From contig NZ_POUD01000035.1 of assembly GCF_003236395.1 (NCBI RefSeq), positions 1 through 47,163 of the forward strand: DNA of 47,163 nucleotides. The letters run 5' to 3'. Each line of letters opens with the position of its first letter. Within the stretch, counting starts at the first letter, position 1. A program made the translations under genes and the position numbers. Below the pieces are notes generated by a model. That model was given only the letters and a program-made list of their open reading frames with translations. It was not told the origin of the DNA and did no database searches. The DNA is from Nonomuraea aridisoli (lineage in GTDB: Bacteria; Actinomycetota; Actinomycetes; Streptosporangiales; Streptosporangiaceae). This document shows, piece after piece, positions 32,379 through 41,582 of this stretch.

Positions 32379-33575
32379 ATGCCTCTCGCCCTCCTCGCCC
32401 TGGCCATCGGGGCCTTCGGGATCGGCACCACCGAATTCGTGATCATGGGCGTGCTGCCCCAGGTCGCCGCCGACTTCGGCGTCTCCATCCCCGCCGCCGG
32501 CTGGCTGGTGACCGGCTACGCGCTCGGGGTCGTGCTCGGGGCCCCGTTGCTGACCGTGCTCGGCACCAAGGTGTCCCGCAAGAAGATGCTGATGTTCCTG
32601 ATGGCGCTGTTCGTCGCGGGCAACGCGATCTCGGCCGTGGCTCCGGTCTTCGGGGTGATGCTGATCGGCCGGGTCGTGGCCTCCCTCGCGCACGGCGCGT
32701 TCTTCGGGATCGGCTCCGTCGTCGCCGCCGACCTGGTCGCCCCGCACAAGAGGGCCTCCGCCATCTCGCTGATGTTCACGGGCCTGACGGTGGCGAACAT
32801 CGTCGGCGTCCCGGGCGGCACCTACCTCGGGCAGGCCGCCGGCTGGCGGATCACGTTCGCCGCCGTGGCCGTGCTCGGCGTCGTGGGCCTGCTCGGCGTG
32901 GCCGGGCTGGTCCCGGAGGCGGGCCGGCCCAAGGCCGCCGACGTGCGCACCGAGCTCTCGGCGTTCCGCAACGCCCAGGTCTGGCTGGCCATGGCGATGA
33001 CCGTGCTCGGCTACGGCGGGGTCTTCGCCGCGATCACCTACATCACCCCGATGATGACCGAGGTGACCGGCTACGCCGAGGCCGCGGTCACCTGGCTGCT
33101 GGTACTGTTCGGCATCGGCATGTTCCTCGGCAACCTCGTCGGCGGCAGGTTCGCCGACCGGGCCCTGATGCCGATGTTGTTCACCGCGCTGGGCGCGCTG
33201 TCGCTGACGCTGCTGCTGTTCACCGCGACCGCCCACGACAAGGTGCTCGCCGCCGTCACGCTCACGCTGATCGGCGCCCTGGGGTTCGCCACCGTGCCGC
33301 CGTTGCAGAAGTGGATCCTCGACCAGGCCGCCGCCGCTCCCACGCTGGCCTCGGCGGCCAACATCGGGGCCTTCAACCTCGGCAACGCGCTCGCGGCCTG
33401 GCTCGGCGGGCTCGTCATCTCCGCCGGGCTCGGATACACCGCCCCGAACGGCGTCGGCGCGCTCCTGGCCGGCGTCGCGCTGCTGCTGTCCTTCCTCGCC
33501 GCCCACCTCGATCGCCGCGCCCGCACAGCGGGCAGGGTCATGACGGACACGGGGCGACCCGCCCTCGAACACTGA
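32379..33575 (+). CDS. MFS transporter (DHA1 / AraJ-like exporter)
   Basis: This 398-aa protein has 12 predicted transmembrane helices. The first is FGIGTTEFVIMGVLPQVAAD, typical of the DHA1 arabinose-efflux/drug-exporter group; GYALGVVLGAPLLT and GTKVSRKKML (motif A) follow. It should export small hydrophobic compounds in exchange for protons. ATG 32379 is preferred; TTG 32364 in frame is possible and both have weak ribosome binding sites. An aldo/keto reductase follows 29 bp later, suggesting a detoxification pair under the MarR regulator. Confidence 0.92.
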   Translation: MPLALLALAIGAFGIGTTEFVIMGVLPQVAADFGVSIPAAGWLVTGYALGVVLGAPLLTVLGTKVSRKKMLMFLMALFVAGNAISAVAPVFGVMLIGRVVASLAHGAFFGIGSVVAADLVAPHKRASAISLMFTGLTVANIVGVPGGTYLGQAAGWRITFAAVAVLGVVGLLGVAGLVPEAGRPKAADVRTELSAFRNAQVWLAMAMTVLGYGGVFAAITYITPMMTEVTGYAEAAVTWLLVLFGIGMFLGNLVGGRFADRALMPMLFTALGALSLTLLLFTATAHDKVLAAVTLTLIGALGFATVPPLQKWILDQAAAAPTLASAANIGAFNLGNALAAWLGGLVISAGLGYTAPNGVGALLAGVALLLSFLAAHLDRRARTAGRVMTDTGRPALEH

Positions 33576-33604
33576 CCGCGACACACATCCGGAAGGAACG
33601 CGCC

Positions 33605-34429
33605 ATGACGTCCATCCCGAAGGTCACCCTCAACAACGGCGTCGAGATTCCGCAGCTCGGCTTCGGCGTCTTCCAGGTCCCCGACAGGGAGACCGCCGCG
33701 GCCGTGACCGCCGCCCTGCGGGCCGGTTACCGCTCCATCGACACGGCCGCGATCTACGGCAACGAGGCCGGCGTCGGCAGGGCGCTGGCCGAGACGGGGC
33801 TGCCCCGCGAGGAGCTGTTCGTCACCACCAAGGTGTGGAACACCGACCAGGGCTACGACTCCACCCTCAAGGCCTTCGACGCCTCCCTGGCCAAGCTGGG
33901 CCTCGACCACGTCGACCTGTACCTGATCCACTGGCCGGCCCCGCGCCGCGGCCTCTACCTGGACACCTGGCGGGCCATCGAGCGGCTGGTCGCCGACGGC
34001 CGCGTCCGCGCCGCCGGCGTCTCCAACTTCCAGCCCGCGCACCTGCGCCGCCTGCTGGAGCACGGCTCGCTCGTCCCCGCCGTCAACCAGATCGAGCTGC
34101 ACCCCGGCCTGCAGCAGGCCGAGCTGCGCGCCCTGCACGCGGAGCTCGGCATCGCCACCGAGGCGTGGAGCCCCCTGGCGCAGGGCGCGGTCCTGGGTGA
34201 CGACGCGATCGTGTCCATCGCCCGGCGGCACGGCAGGTCGCCCGCCCAGGTCGTCCTGCGGTGGCATCTGCAGCTGGGCACCATCGTGATCCCGAAGTCG
34301 GTCACCCCGGCCCGCATCCAGGAGAACATCGACGTCTTCGACTTCACCCTGGCGGACGACGAGCTGGCCGCCATCGCCGCCCTCGACCGCGGCCTGCGCA
34401 CCGGCCCCGACCCCGACGCCCTGAACTGA
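33605..34429 (+). CDS. Aldo/keto reductase (2,5-diketogluconate reductase type)
   Basis: This 274-aa NADPH-dependent reductase has all catalytic residues of the AKR tetrad: Asp and Tyr in SIDTAAIYGNE, Lys in VTTKVWN and His in LIHWPAP. The cofactor region IPKSVTPARIQEN near the C-terminus is typical of the AKR5-like group. GGAAGGA lies about seven bases before the ATG. It follows the MFS exporter in one transcription unit, and so probably handles reactive aldehydes or ketones related to the exporter's inducer. It is convergent with the iron-binding lipoprotein gene, with 22 bp between stops. Confidence 0.94.
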   Translation: MTSIPKVTLNNGVEIPQLGFGVFQVPDRETAAAVTAALRAGYRSIDTAAIYGNEAGVGRALAETGLPREELFVTTKVWNTDQGYDSTLKAFDASLAKLGLDHVDLYLIHWPAPRRGLYLDTWRAIERLVADGRVRAAGVSNFQPAHLRRLLEHGSLVPAVNQIELHPGLQQAELRALHAELGIATEAWSPLAQGAVLGDDAIVSIARRHGRSPAQVVLRWHLQLGTIVIPKSVTPARIQENIDVFDFTLADDELAAIAALDRGLRTGPDPDALN

Positions 34430-34451
34430 CGCCGTGGGCGGGGACGCGGGG

Positions 34452-35429
34452 TCAGGAGGCCGGCCTGGCGGGGTCGACCGCGAAGAGCTCCGCCAGGTCG
34501 TCGAGGATGGCGTGGGCGCCCTGGATGCCCACCGCGCTCATCCACGTCAGGTCGCTGACTTCGTGCTTGTCGCCCTTGAGCCTGCCCCACAACGGGTTGC
34601 CGACGAACTTCTCCTTGGGCTCGTCGGTCGCCGGGTCCGGATAGGTCGCGACGAAGATGTGGTCGGCGTCCAGCTCGCCGATGCGCTCCTGGCTCACGTC
34701 CACCGCGATCGCGTCGTCCACGGTGGGCTGGTCCTCGGGGCGCGGGAAGCCGACGTCCTTCATGACGACGCCGGAGTAGGAGTTCTCCACGTACAGCCGG
34801 ACGGTCGGCTCGCCCGCGAAGCGCACGATCGAGACCGTCGGCAGCTCGCCCTCCTTCTCCTTGATCGAGGCGCCGATCGCGGCGGCGCGCTCCTCGAACT
34901 CCTTGATCCGGGTGTCCGCGAGCTGCTCCTTGCCGAGGGCCTGGCCCATGAGGCGCAGGTTGTCCTTCCAGATCGCCCCGGTGGTCTCGCTGAACACGGT
35001 CGGCGCGATCTTGGAGAGCTGGTCGTAGAGCGCCTCGTGCCGCACCTTCGCCGAGACGATGAGGTCGGGCTTGAGCGAGATGATCTTCTCCAGGCTCGGC
35101 TGCTCCAGCGTGCCGACCGGGGTGGCCTCCTTGCCGTACTGCCCGGCGACCGGGCCGAGATAGTCTGGCAGCTCGGTCTCGATCGAGCGGTACGTCGTGT
35201 AGCCCACCACCGGGGTCTCCAGGGTCAGCACCGCGTCCACGAAGCTCTGGTCGAGGGCCACGACCCGCTTCGGCTGCGCCGGGATGACCGTCTCGCCCAT
35301 GGCGTGCTTGACGGTACGGAACGGAGCCGCGCTCGACGACGGCGGGGTCTCCGCCGTGTCCGACGAGGAGCCGCAGGCGGCGAGCCCCACCAGGAGGAGA
35401 GCGCCGGCCAGCACCCGCAACGGTCTCAT
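34452..35429 (-). CDS. Iron-siderophore ABC transporter substrate-binding lipoprotein
   Basis: This 325-aa lipoprotein (lipobox LAAC, Cys19) has the FecB/FhuD-type fold: PKRVVALDQSFVDAVLTL, GTLEQPSLEKIISLKPDLIV and the C-terminal GRLKGDKHEVSDLTWM segment. It binds a ferric siderophore outside the cell for the divergently encoded permease/ATPase. The 99-bp gap holds an iron box, so both directions should be repressed when iron is plentiful. No siderophore biosynthesis gene is in the window, so the ligand is not inferable. Confidence 0.93.
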   Translation of the reverse strand: MRPLRVLAGALLLVGLAACGSSSDTAETPPSSSAAPFRTVKHAMGETVIPAQPKRVVALDQSFVDAVLTLETPVVGYTTYRSIETELPDYLGPVAGQYGKEATPVGTLEQPSLEKIISLKPDLIVSAKVRHEALYDQLSKIAPTVFSETTGAIWKDNLRLMGQALGKEQLADTRIKEFEERAAAIGASIKEKEGELPTVSIVRFAGEPTVRLYVENSYSGVVMKDVGFPRPEDQPTVDDAIAVDVSQERIGELDADHIFVATYPDPATDEPKEKFVGNPLWGRLKGDKHEVSDLTWMSAVGIQGAHAILDDLAELFAVDPARPAS

Positions 35430-35464
35430 GAGAAGCCTTTCGCGAGAAGTAAGGCAACCCTAAA

Positions 35465-35483
35465 TTAGGTTAGCCCTGCCTAA
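35465..35483. promoter_or_regulatory. Iron box (DmdR/IdeR-type operator)
   Basis: TTAGGTTAGCCCTGCCTAA is a close match to the 19-bp actinobacterial iron box TTAGGTTAGSCTAACCTAA. The adjacent TAAGGCAACCCTAAA (from about 35449) resembles a second half-site. It overlaps a plausible -35/-10 pair for the permease operon (TTAGGT 35465-35470, CATACT 35489-35494, 18-bp spacer), so the iron-loaded repressor would block it and the divergent lipoprotein gene. Confidence 0.85.
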
Positions 35484-35528
35484 GCTGGCATACTCCGTGA
35501 GATCGGGCAAATGTGGAGGTGAACACGG

Positions 35529-36563
35529 GTGAGCGCTACGGCCGTCGCCCCGCGGCTCCATGGCATCCGCCATCGCCGGCTCACCGTGCTCGTCGTCCTG
35601 CTCGGCGCCCTGGCCGTGACCGTGGTGCTGAGCATCACGATCGGCTCCAAGTCCGTGCCGCTGGCCGACGCCTGGCACGCGCTGACGGCGCCGACCGGCA
35701 CCGAGAACGACCTCGTGATCCGCTCGCTGCGGGTGCCGAGGACCGTCTTAGGGGTGCTCGCCGGGCTCGCGCTCGGCGTGGCGGGCGCGCTCATGCAGGG
35801 CCACACCCGCAACTCGCTCGCCGACCCCGGCCTGCTCGGCGTCACGCAGGGCGCCGCGTTCGCGATGGTGGCCTCGATCATCCTGCTCGGCGTCGACAGC
35901 CTGCTCGTCTACATCTGGTTCGGCCTGGCCGGAGCGCTGGTGGCGAGCGTGGCGGTGTTCGCGCTCGGCATGGTCGGCGGCAGGGGCGGCCCGACGCCGG
36001 TCACGCTGGCCCTGGCCGGCACCGCCGTCAGCGCCTTCCTCGCCGCCCTGACCTCGGCCGTCGTCCTGCTGGACGAGCAGGCGATGGACGTCTTCCGCTT
36101 CTGGCAGGCCGGCTCGATCTCCGCCAGGGGCGCCGACGTGGTCTGGCAGGTGCTGCCGTTCATCCTGGCGGGGCTCGTGCTGGCGATGATCAACGCACCC
36201 GGCCTGAACGCCCTGTCGCTCGGCGAGGACGTCGCCCGCAGCCTCGGCCAGAACATCGCCCTGACCCGCACCATCGGCGTCGCCGCCGTCACCCTGCTGT
36301 CGGGCGCGGCCGTCGCCGCCTGCGGCTCGCTCGCCTTCGTCGGGCTCATCGTGCCCCACCTCGCCCGTCCGCTGTCGGGCACCGACCACCGGTGGCTGCT
36401 GCCGTACTCGGGGCTGATCGGCGCGGCGCTGCTGCTGTTCGCCGACGTGATCGGCCGCGTGGTCGCCCCGCCGGGCGAGCTGGAGGTCGGCGTGGTGCTC
36501 GCCCTGATCGGCGCCCCGTTCTTCGTCTTCCTGGTACGCCGCAGGAAGCCGGTGCGCCTGTGA
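35529..36563 (+). CDS. Iron-siderophore ABC transporter permease 1 (FecCD family)
   Basis: This 344-aa permease has the FecCD pattern: [55 protein letters not shown] and [20 protein letters not shown], with about nine to ten transmembrane helices. GTG 35529 is preceded by GGAGGT. Codon 74 is a TTA (35748-35750), rare in this genome and, in actinomycetes, a codon that can make translation depend on the bldA tRNA. It overlaps the second permease by four bases (GTGA at 36560-36563). Confidence 0.93.
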   Translation: MSATAVAPRLHGIRHRRLTVLVVLLGALAVTVVLSITIGSKSVPLADAWHALTAPTGTENDLVIRSLRVPRTVLGVLAGLALGVAGALMQGHTRNSLADPGLLGVTQGAAFAMVASIILLGVDSLLVYIWFGLAGALVASVAVFALGMVGGRGGPTPVTLALAGTAVSAFLAALTSAVVLLDEQAMDVFRFWQAGSISARGADVVWQVLPFILAGLVLAMINAPGLNALSLGEDVARSLGQNIALTRTIGVAAVTLLSGAAVAACGSLAFVGLIVPHLARPLSGTDHRWLLPYSGLIGAALLLFADVIGRVVAPPGELEVGVVLALIGAPFFVFLVRRRKPVRL

Positions 36564-37612
36564 CCACGCTCACCGCCCGCTCCGTGCGCGTCGGCCGCCT
36601 GTCCTGGCAGCTCCGGCCGCGCAGCGTCACGGTCGCCCTGACCGGCCTCGTGCTGCTCGCCCTGCTGATGGCCCTGAACATGCGCATCGGCGACATCGAC
36701 ATGTCGCTGGCCGAGGTCGTCGCGGGCACGTTCGACGTCAACAGCCCGGCCCACTTCGTCATCATGGAGCTGCGCCTGCCGCGCGCGCTCACCGGCGCCC
36801 TGGTCGGCGCGGCGCTCGCGTTGTCGGGCGCGATCATCCAGTCGATCGCGCGCAACCCCCTCGCCAGCCCCGAGATCCTCGGCGTCACCACCGGCGCCTC
36901 GGTCACCGTGGTGGCCGGCGTGGTCGCCGGCGGCAGCGTGAACAGCGGCGTCAGCGGCCTGCTGGCCACGCTCGGCATCCCCGCGCTCGCCCTGCTCGGC
37001 GGCCTGCTCGGGGCCGCGGTCGTCTACGGCCTGGCCTGGCGGCGCGGCCTCGACGGCTACCGCCTGGTCCTGGTCGGCATCGGCGTGGCCGCGGTGTTCA
37101 CCAACGTCAAGTTCTGGCTGCTGACCATCGGCGACGTGAACGACACCGGCCGCGCCATGGTCTGGATCAGCGGCTCGCTGAACGGCCGCGGCTGGGAGCA
37201 CGTCACCCCCACGGCGCTGGCCCTGGCCGTGCTGGTGCCGGTGACCCTGCTCGGCACACGTTCCCTCGACGCCCTGCGCTTCGGCGACGACACGGTCACC
37301 GCGCTCGGCGTGCGCATGAACCTGGCCCGCGCCCTGATGATCCTCGCGGCCGTGCTGCTGGCCGCCGTGGCCACCGCGTCGGCGGGCCCGATCGCGTTCG
37401 TGGCCCTGGCCGCGCCGCAGATCGCGCTGCGCCTCGCCCGCTCCGGGCAACCTCCGCTGCTGTGCTCAGCGATCATCGGCGCCGTGCTCACCACGGGCGC
37501 CGACCTGATCGCGCGGACCGCGTTCTCACCGATCGAGCTGCCCGTCGGTATCGTCACCGCCGTACTGGGCGCTCCGTACCTGATCCACCTGATCTGGAGG
37601 TCGCGAAAGTGA
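36560..37612 (+). CDS. Iron-siderophore ABC transporter permease 2 (FecCD family)
   Basis: This 350-aa partner of permease 1 has the family landmarks [56 protein letters not shown] and [18 protein letters not shown]. The heterodimer of the two permeases forms the channel. It starts with a GTG overlapping the stop of permease 1, and its own stop overlaps the GTG of the ATPase gene (37609-37612). Confidence 0.94.
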   Translation: MTTLTARSVRVGRLSWQLRPRSVTVALTGLVLLALLMALNMRIGDIDMSLAEVVAGTFDVNSPAHFVIMELRLPRALTGALVGAALALSGAIIQSIARNPLASPEILGVTTGASVTVVAGVVAGGSVNSGVSGLLATLGIPALALLGGLLGAAVVYGLAWRRGLDGYRLVLVGIGVAAVFTNVKFWLLTIGDVNDTGRAMVWISGSLNGRGWEHVTPTALALAVLVPVTLLGTRSLDALRFGDDTVTALGVRMNLARALMILAAVLLAAVATASAGPIAFVALAAPQIALRLARSGQPPLLCSAIIGAVLTTGADLIARTAFSPIELPVGIVTAVLGAPYLIHLIWRSRK

Positions 37613-38400
37613 GACTGCAGGCCGCCGGCGTCAAGCTGGGTTATGGCGACCGCCTCATCGTGGACGGCCTCGACCTCGGCATCGAGGCCGGCACCGTGAC
37701 CACCATCATCGGCCCGAACGGCTGCGGCAAGTCCACCCTGCTGCGCGCCCTGGGCCGGCTGCTCAAGCCGCAGGGCGGCGAGGTGCTGCTGGACGGCAAG
37801 CGCATCGACAAGATCCCCACCCGCGAGGTCGCCAAGATTCTCGGCATGCTGCCGCAGGCGCCCACCGCGCCCGAGGGGCTGACCGTGGCCGACCTGGTGG
37901 CGCGGGGCCGCCACCCGCACCAGACGTGGTATCGCCAGTGGTCCTCCGACGACGAGGGCGCGGTCGCCGCCGCGCTCGACATGACCGGCCTGGCCGACCT
38001 GGCCGAGCGGCCCCTCGACGAGCTGTCGGGCGGGCAGCGGCAGCGGGCGTGGATCTCCATGGCCCTGGCCCAGGGCACCGACCTGCTGCTGCTCGACGAG
38101 CCGACGACGTTCCTCGACCTGGCGCACCAGGTGGAGGTGCTGGAGCTCGTACGCCACCTGCACCAGGAGGCCGGGCGCACGGTCGTCATGGTCCTGCACG
38201 ACCTCAACCTCGCCGCCCGCTACGCCGACCGGCTGGTCGCCATGCGCGCCGGCAAGGTCATCTCCTCCGGCGCCCCGCACGAGGTGCTGACCGAGGACCT
38301 GCTGCGCGAGGTCTTCGAGCTGGACGCCAAGGTCATCGCCGACCCGGTGGTCGGCACGCCGCTGGTGGTGCCGATCGCCCCGCTGTCGGCGCGGTCGTAG
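37609..38400 (+). CDS. Iron-siderophore ABC transporter ATP-binding protein (FepC-like)
   Basis: This 263-aa ATPase has Walker [10 protein letters not shown], the signature [10 protein letters not shown], Walker [13 protein letters not shown] and switch His in [29 protein letters not shown] is characteristic of siderophore-importing ATPases (FepC/FecE). It completes the importer with the two permeases and the divergent lipoprotein. It ends only three bases from the convergent TPR gene. Confidence 0.95.
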   Translation: MRLQAAGVKLGYGDRLIVDGLDLGIEAGTVTTIIGPNGCGKSTLLRALGRLLKPQGGEVLLDGKRIDKIPTREVAKILGMLPQAPTAPEGLTVADLVARGRHPHQTWYRQWSSDDEGAVAAALDMTGLADLAERPLDELSGGQRQRAWISMALAQGTDLLLLDEPTTFLDLAHQVEVLELVRHLHQEAGRTVVMVLHDLNLAARYADRLVAMRAGKVISSGAPHEVLTEDLLREVFELDAKVIADPVVGTPLVVPIAPLSARS

Positions 38401-38403
38401 GGG

Positions 38404-40080
38404 TCAGAGCTCCGACAGCGCCGCCGCGACGTCGGGGTCGCCGGGAGCCAGCTCCGCGGCCCGCAGGAGGTCACGGCGGGCCTCGGCCGCCCGCCCGGCG
38501 GCCCGGTGCACCATCGAGCGGTTGAACAGCAGCTCCGGCGTCTCCTCCAGCTTCAGCGCCCGGTCGAAGGCGGCCAGCGCCCCCTCGTGGTCGCCCCGCT
38601 CGTACGCCAGCTCGCCCCGCCCCGCCCAGGCCGCCGCCAGGTCGGGGGCGAGCTCCAGCGCCCGTTCGAAGGCGGCCAGCGCCTCGGCGTGACGGTGCTC
38701 GGCCAGTTCGACCTGCCCGAGCACGCACAGCAGATGGGGATCGGCGGGCGTCAGCGCGAGCCCCAGCTCGACGTCCCGCCGGGCCGCCGCGTGGTCGCCC
38801 GCGGCCACGCGCAGCCCGGACCTGTTCACGTACGCGCGCGCGAACTCGGGGTCGAGCTCCAGCGTGTGGTCGAGGTCGGCGCGGGCCCCCTCCAGGTCGC
38901 CCGCGGCGTAACGGAGCTCGGACCGGTTGTAGTACGCCTCCGGGAACGGCGGGCTGAGCCGCATGACCGCCTCGTAGTCGGCCAGCGCCTCGTCCGTCCG
39001 CCCCAGCTCCTGCAGCAGGTTGCCGCGGTCGAGGTAGTAGTCGGGGTAGCCGGGGTCGGCCTCGATGGCCCGCGTGTAGTCGGCCAGCGCCTCCTCCTTC
39101 CGCCCCGCCATGGCGAGCAGCTGCCCGCGGTTGGCGTACAGGACGAGGCGGTGGATCGGGTGCTCGCCGGCCAGGTCGGTCTCGGCCAGCTCGATGGCCT
39201 GCCGCACCAGCTCCATGGCGGCCTCCGGGCGGCCCCTGCGCACCTCGACCAGGGCCTTGCCGTTGAGGTCGAACCCGAGGTGGAAGGCCCGCTCCCGGCG
39301 GTCGGGCATCAGCGACGTGATCGTGACGGCCTCGTTGATCCAGGCCAGCGCCTCTTCGGGGTCGCGCCGCGCGTGGTCGTGGTGGCGTACGAGGATCATG
39401 GCGGTGGCGTACGCGGCGGTGGCGCGATACCGCGGATGCGTGCTCCTGCGCCGGGCCCGGTCGTAGAGCTCCCGGGCCTCCTCCTCGCGCTCGATGGCCT
39501 CCAGGGACGCGGCGACCCGCAGCAGCAGCCGCTGCCACCCTTCGGGATCGTCCTCGTACGCCCGGCCGCGCAGCGCCTCCAGCCCCGCCTCCGCCAGCGC
39601 GTGGTGGAAGCCCTCGTCGCGGTATCGGTCGAAGTCGGTCTGCAAGGGCCCCCGGCCGGGAGCCGACGGCCCCTCCTCGATGACCAGCAGGCCGGGGTCG
39701 ATCCGGCGCCGCAGCACCGTCACCAGCTCGGCGTCGGTCGGGTCGGCCTCGCCGAGGCCGGCCACGGTGACGGTGAGCGGCGCCGTACGGCTCAGATGGT
39801 CTCGGACGAACTCCGCGATGCCGTTGGCCAGCCTGAGGGTGCGGCGCGCGCCCGGCACGAGCACGCGCTGCTCCCTGGGCAGGGAGTCGGCCAGCGAGCG
39901 GCGGCGGGCCGGCACGGCGTCGTGCAGGCCGGGCGCCGCGGCGCGGATCTCGATGTCGTGGGCGGTGACCAGGTCGGGCCAGCGCTCCAGCGCCGGCGGG
40001 ACGAGATGCGCGAGCAGCCCCGCGCCCAGTGTGTAAGGGCCGCCGATCCGGCGGTCCGCGTCAAGGAAGATCGTGTCCAC
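38404..40080 (-). CDS. Tetratricopeptide repeat protein with unassigned N-terminal domain
   Basis: This is a 558-aa protein. Residues about 1-170 form a domain I do not recognise, with a segment TVTVAGLGEADPTDAELVTVL that recalls the Walker B strand region of TPR-linked AAA regulators, but there is no Walker A. Residues about 190-555 are TPR repeats, the clearest being EEALADYTRAIEADPGYPDY, DEALADYEAVMRLSPPFPEA and EALAAFERALELAPDLAAAW. No signal peptide, HTH or catalytic motif is visible. The GTG at 40080 has GGAAGGG upstream. A 24-codon gene lies 64 bp upstream on the same strand with a hairpin between, so a role in recognising that peptide is possible. That link is inference. Confidence 0.82.
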   Translation of the reverse strand: MDTIFLDADRRIGGPYTLGAGLLAHLVPPALERWPDLVTAHDIEIRAAAPGLHDAVPARRRSLADSLPREQRVLVPGARRTLRLANGIAEFVRDHLSRTAPLTVTVAGLGEADPTDAELVTVLRRRIDPGLLVIEEGPSAPGRGPLQTDFDRYRDEGFHHALAEAGLEALRGRAYEDDPEGWQRLLLRVAASLEAIEREEEARELYDRARRRSTHPRYRATAAYATAMILVRHHDHARRDPEEALAWINEAVTITSLMPDRRERAFHLGFDLNGKALVEVRRGRPEAAMELVRQAIELAETDLAGEHPIHRLVLYANRGQLLAMAGRKEEALADYTRAIEADPGYPDYYLDRGNLLQELGRTDEALADYEAVMRLSPPFPEAYYNRSELRYAAGDLEGARADLDHTLELDPEFARAYVNRSGLRVAAGDHAAARRDVELGLALTPADPHLLCVLGQVELAEHRHAEALAAFERALELAPDLAAAWAGRGELAYERGDHEGALAAFDRALKLEETPELLFNRSMVHRAAGRAAEARRDLLRAAELAPGDPDVAAALSEL

Positions 40081-40106
40081 GTGAGGCCCTTCCCGTGATC
40101 CGGGGC

Positions 40107-40135
40107 GGCCGGCGCCCGCGCAGTGGGCGCCGGCC
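40107..40135 (-). terminator. Attenuator-like hairpin between the small peptide gene and the TPR gene
   Basis: GGCCGGCGCCC and GGGCGCCGGCC make a perfect 11-bp stem around a seven-base loop, between the stop of the 24-codon gene (40145) and the TPR start (40080). There is no T tract. It could reduce read-through so that more peptide than TPR protein is made, or stabilise the short transcript. Confidence 0.6.
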
Positions 40136-40144
40136 TTCAGTGGA

Positions 40145-40219
40145 TCAGCCGCAGTGTCGCGGCGCGGCCGCGGCGGTGGGCTTCACGGTTCCGGGCCGGT
40201 GAATAACGATCTTCTTCAT
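40145..40219 (-). CDS. Putative 24-aa peptide gene upstream of the TPR gene
   Basis: ATG 40219 opens a 24-codon frame beginning MKKIVIHRPG and ending RHCG, with a Pro/Thr/Ala-rich middle and a single Cys next to last. AGAGGG lies about six bases upstream of the ATG, and the frame ends cleanly before a hairpin. The short basic, hydrophobic lead (KKIVIHR) followed by a small-residue tail ending in Cys is reminiscent of precursor peptides of ribosomally made and modified products, but I recognise no family and no modifying enzyme is adjacent. Coding status rests on start, ribosome binding site, position and the paired TPR gene; no conservation evidence is available here. Confidence 0.5.
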   Translation of the reverse strand: MKKIVIHRPGTVKPTAAAAPRHCG

Positions 40220-40350
40220 GTGCGCCCTCTCGCGTTCATGCGGGATCGAACGATCATTGATGACGATATATGTGACCACAGACAAAAGCCGCACATCAAC
40301 ATTTATCTGGTAAGGGCTACTCCGGTGTGAATTATGGACCCGACCGTAAC

Positions 40351-41529
40351 CTAATCGCCCAAAATGGCGTCGACGAAGACCTCCGGATCGAACGGCGCGA
40401 GGTCGTCGGGCCCTTCGCCGAGCCCCACGAGCTTCACCGGAACCCCGAGCTCCCGCTGCACGGAGATCACGATGCCGCCCTTTGCGGTGCCGTCGAGCTT
40501 GGTCAGCGCGATGCCGGTGATGTTGACCGCCTCGCCGAAGACCTGGGCCTGGCGCATGCCGTTCTGGCCGGTGGTGGCGTCGAGGACGAGCAGCACCTCG
40601 TCGACGGTGGCCTTCTTCTCGATGACCCGCTTGACCTTGCCCAGCTCGTCCATCAGGCCGGTCTTGGTGTGCAGGCGGCCGGCGGTGTCGACGATGACGA
40701 CGTCGACCTTCTCCTCGATGCCCCGGGCGACCGCGTCGAACGCCACGGAGGCCGGGTCGCCGCCCTCGGGGCCGCGCACGGTGTCGGCCCCGACCCGCTC
40801 GCCCCAGGTCTGGAGCTGGTCGGCCGCCGCGGCGCGGAAGGTGTCGGCCGCGCCGAGCACGACCTTCTTGCCGTCACCGATGAGCGAACGCGCGAGCTTG
40901 CCGGTGGTGGTGGTCTTGCCGGTGCCGTTGACGCCGACGACCAGGACGACCGCCGGCCGCTCGCCGGGCGCCACCACGTTGAGGGTGCGGTCGAGGTCGG
41001 GGTTGATCTGGGCGAGCAGCTGCTCGCGCAGCAGGCCGCGGACCTCGTCGTGGGTGCGGCTGCCGAGCACCTTCACCCGGGTGCGCAGCTCCTCGACGAT
41101 GGCCTGCGTGGGCGCCACGCCCACGTCGGCGGTGATGAGGCTCTCCTCGATCTCGTCCCAGACCTCGTCGTCGAGCCGGTCGCGCGAGAGCAGCTCCAGC
41201 AGCCCGCGCCCGAGCGCGTTCTGCGAGCGGGCCAGGCGCGAGCGCAACCGCACCATCCGGCCCGCCGACGGCGGCGGCACCTCGATCTCGGGCACCACGA
41301 CGGCCGGCTCGGCCGGCTTGACCGGCGGCGGCAGCGTGGTGGTCGCGCCTTCCGCCTCCTCGCCCGCCGCGGCGGGCCGCTTCTCCTCTTCCTCGGGAAG
41401 CGTCGGGGCCTCGGGCGGCAGGACCGGCGGGGGCGCCTTGCGGCCCGGCCGGAAGAGCAGGAAGAGGCCGCCGGCCGCCAGCAGGGCGACGACGGCCACG
41501 ATCACGATGACGGCGAGGTAACCTTCCAC
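40351..41529 (-). CDS. ftsY: Signal recognition particle receptor FtsY
   Basis: This 392-aa protein is the membrane receptor for SRP-bound ribosomes. It has an N-terminal transmembrane segment (about residues 5-27), an acidic/Pro-rich linker, then the NG domain: GVNGTGKTTTTGKLA (G1), DTFRAAAADQL (G2), DTAGRLHTK (G3) and TKLDGTAKGG (G4), ending GLGEGPDDLAPFDPEVFVDAI. GTG 41529 is used. It lies downstream of smc on the same strand (53 bp), the conserved actinobacterial order. Confidence 0.97.
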   Translation of the reverse strand: MEGYLAVIVIVAVVALLAAGGLFLLFRPGRKAPPPVLPPEAPTLPEEEEKRPAAAGEEAEGATTTLPPPVKPAEPAVVVPEIEVPPPSAGRMVRLRSRLARSQNALGRGLLELLSRDRLDDEVWDEIEESLITADVGVAPTQAIVEELRTRVKVLGSRTHDEVRGLLREQLLAQINPDLDRTLNVVAPGERPAVVLVVGVNGTGKTTTTGKLARSLIGDGKKVVLGAADTFRAAAADQLQTWGERVGADTVRGPEGGDPASVAFDAVARGIEEKVDVVIVDTAGRLHTKTGLMDELGKVKRVIEKKATVDEVLLVLDATTGQNGMRQAQVFGEAVNITGIALTKLDGTAKGGIVISVQRELGVPVKLVGLGEGPDDLAPFDPEVFVDAILGD

Positions 41530-41582
41530 AACACGTCAGTTTTCCAGATCATCTGGCGTGGTCAGGCCCAAGGCCACACCGA

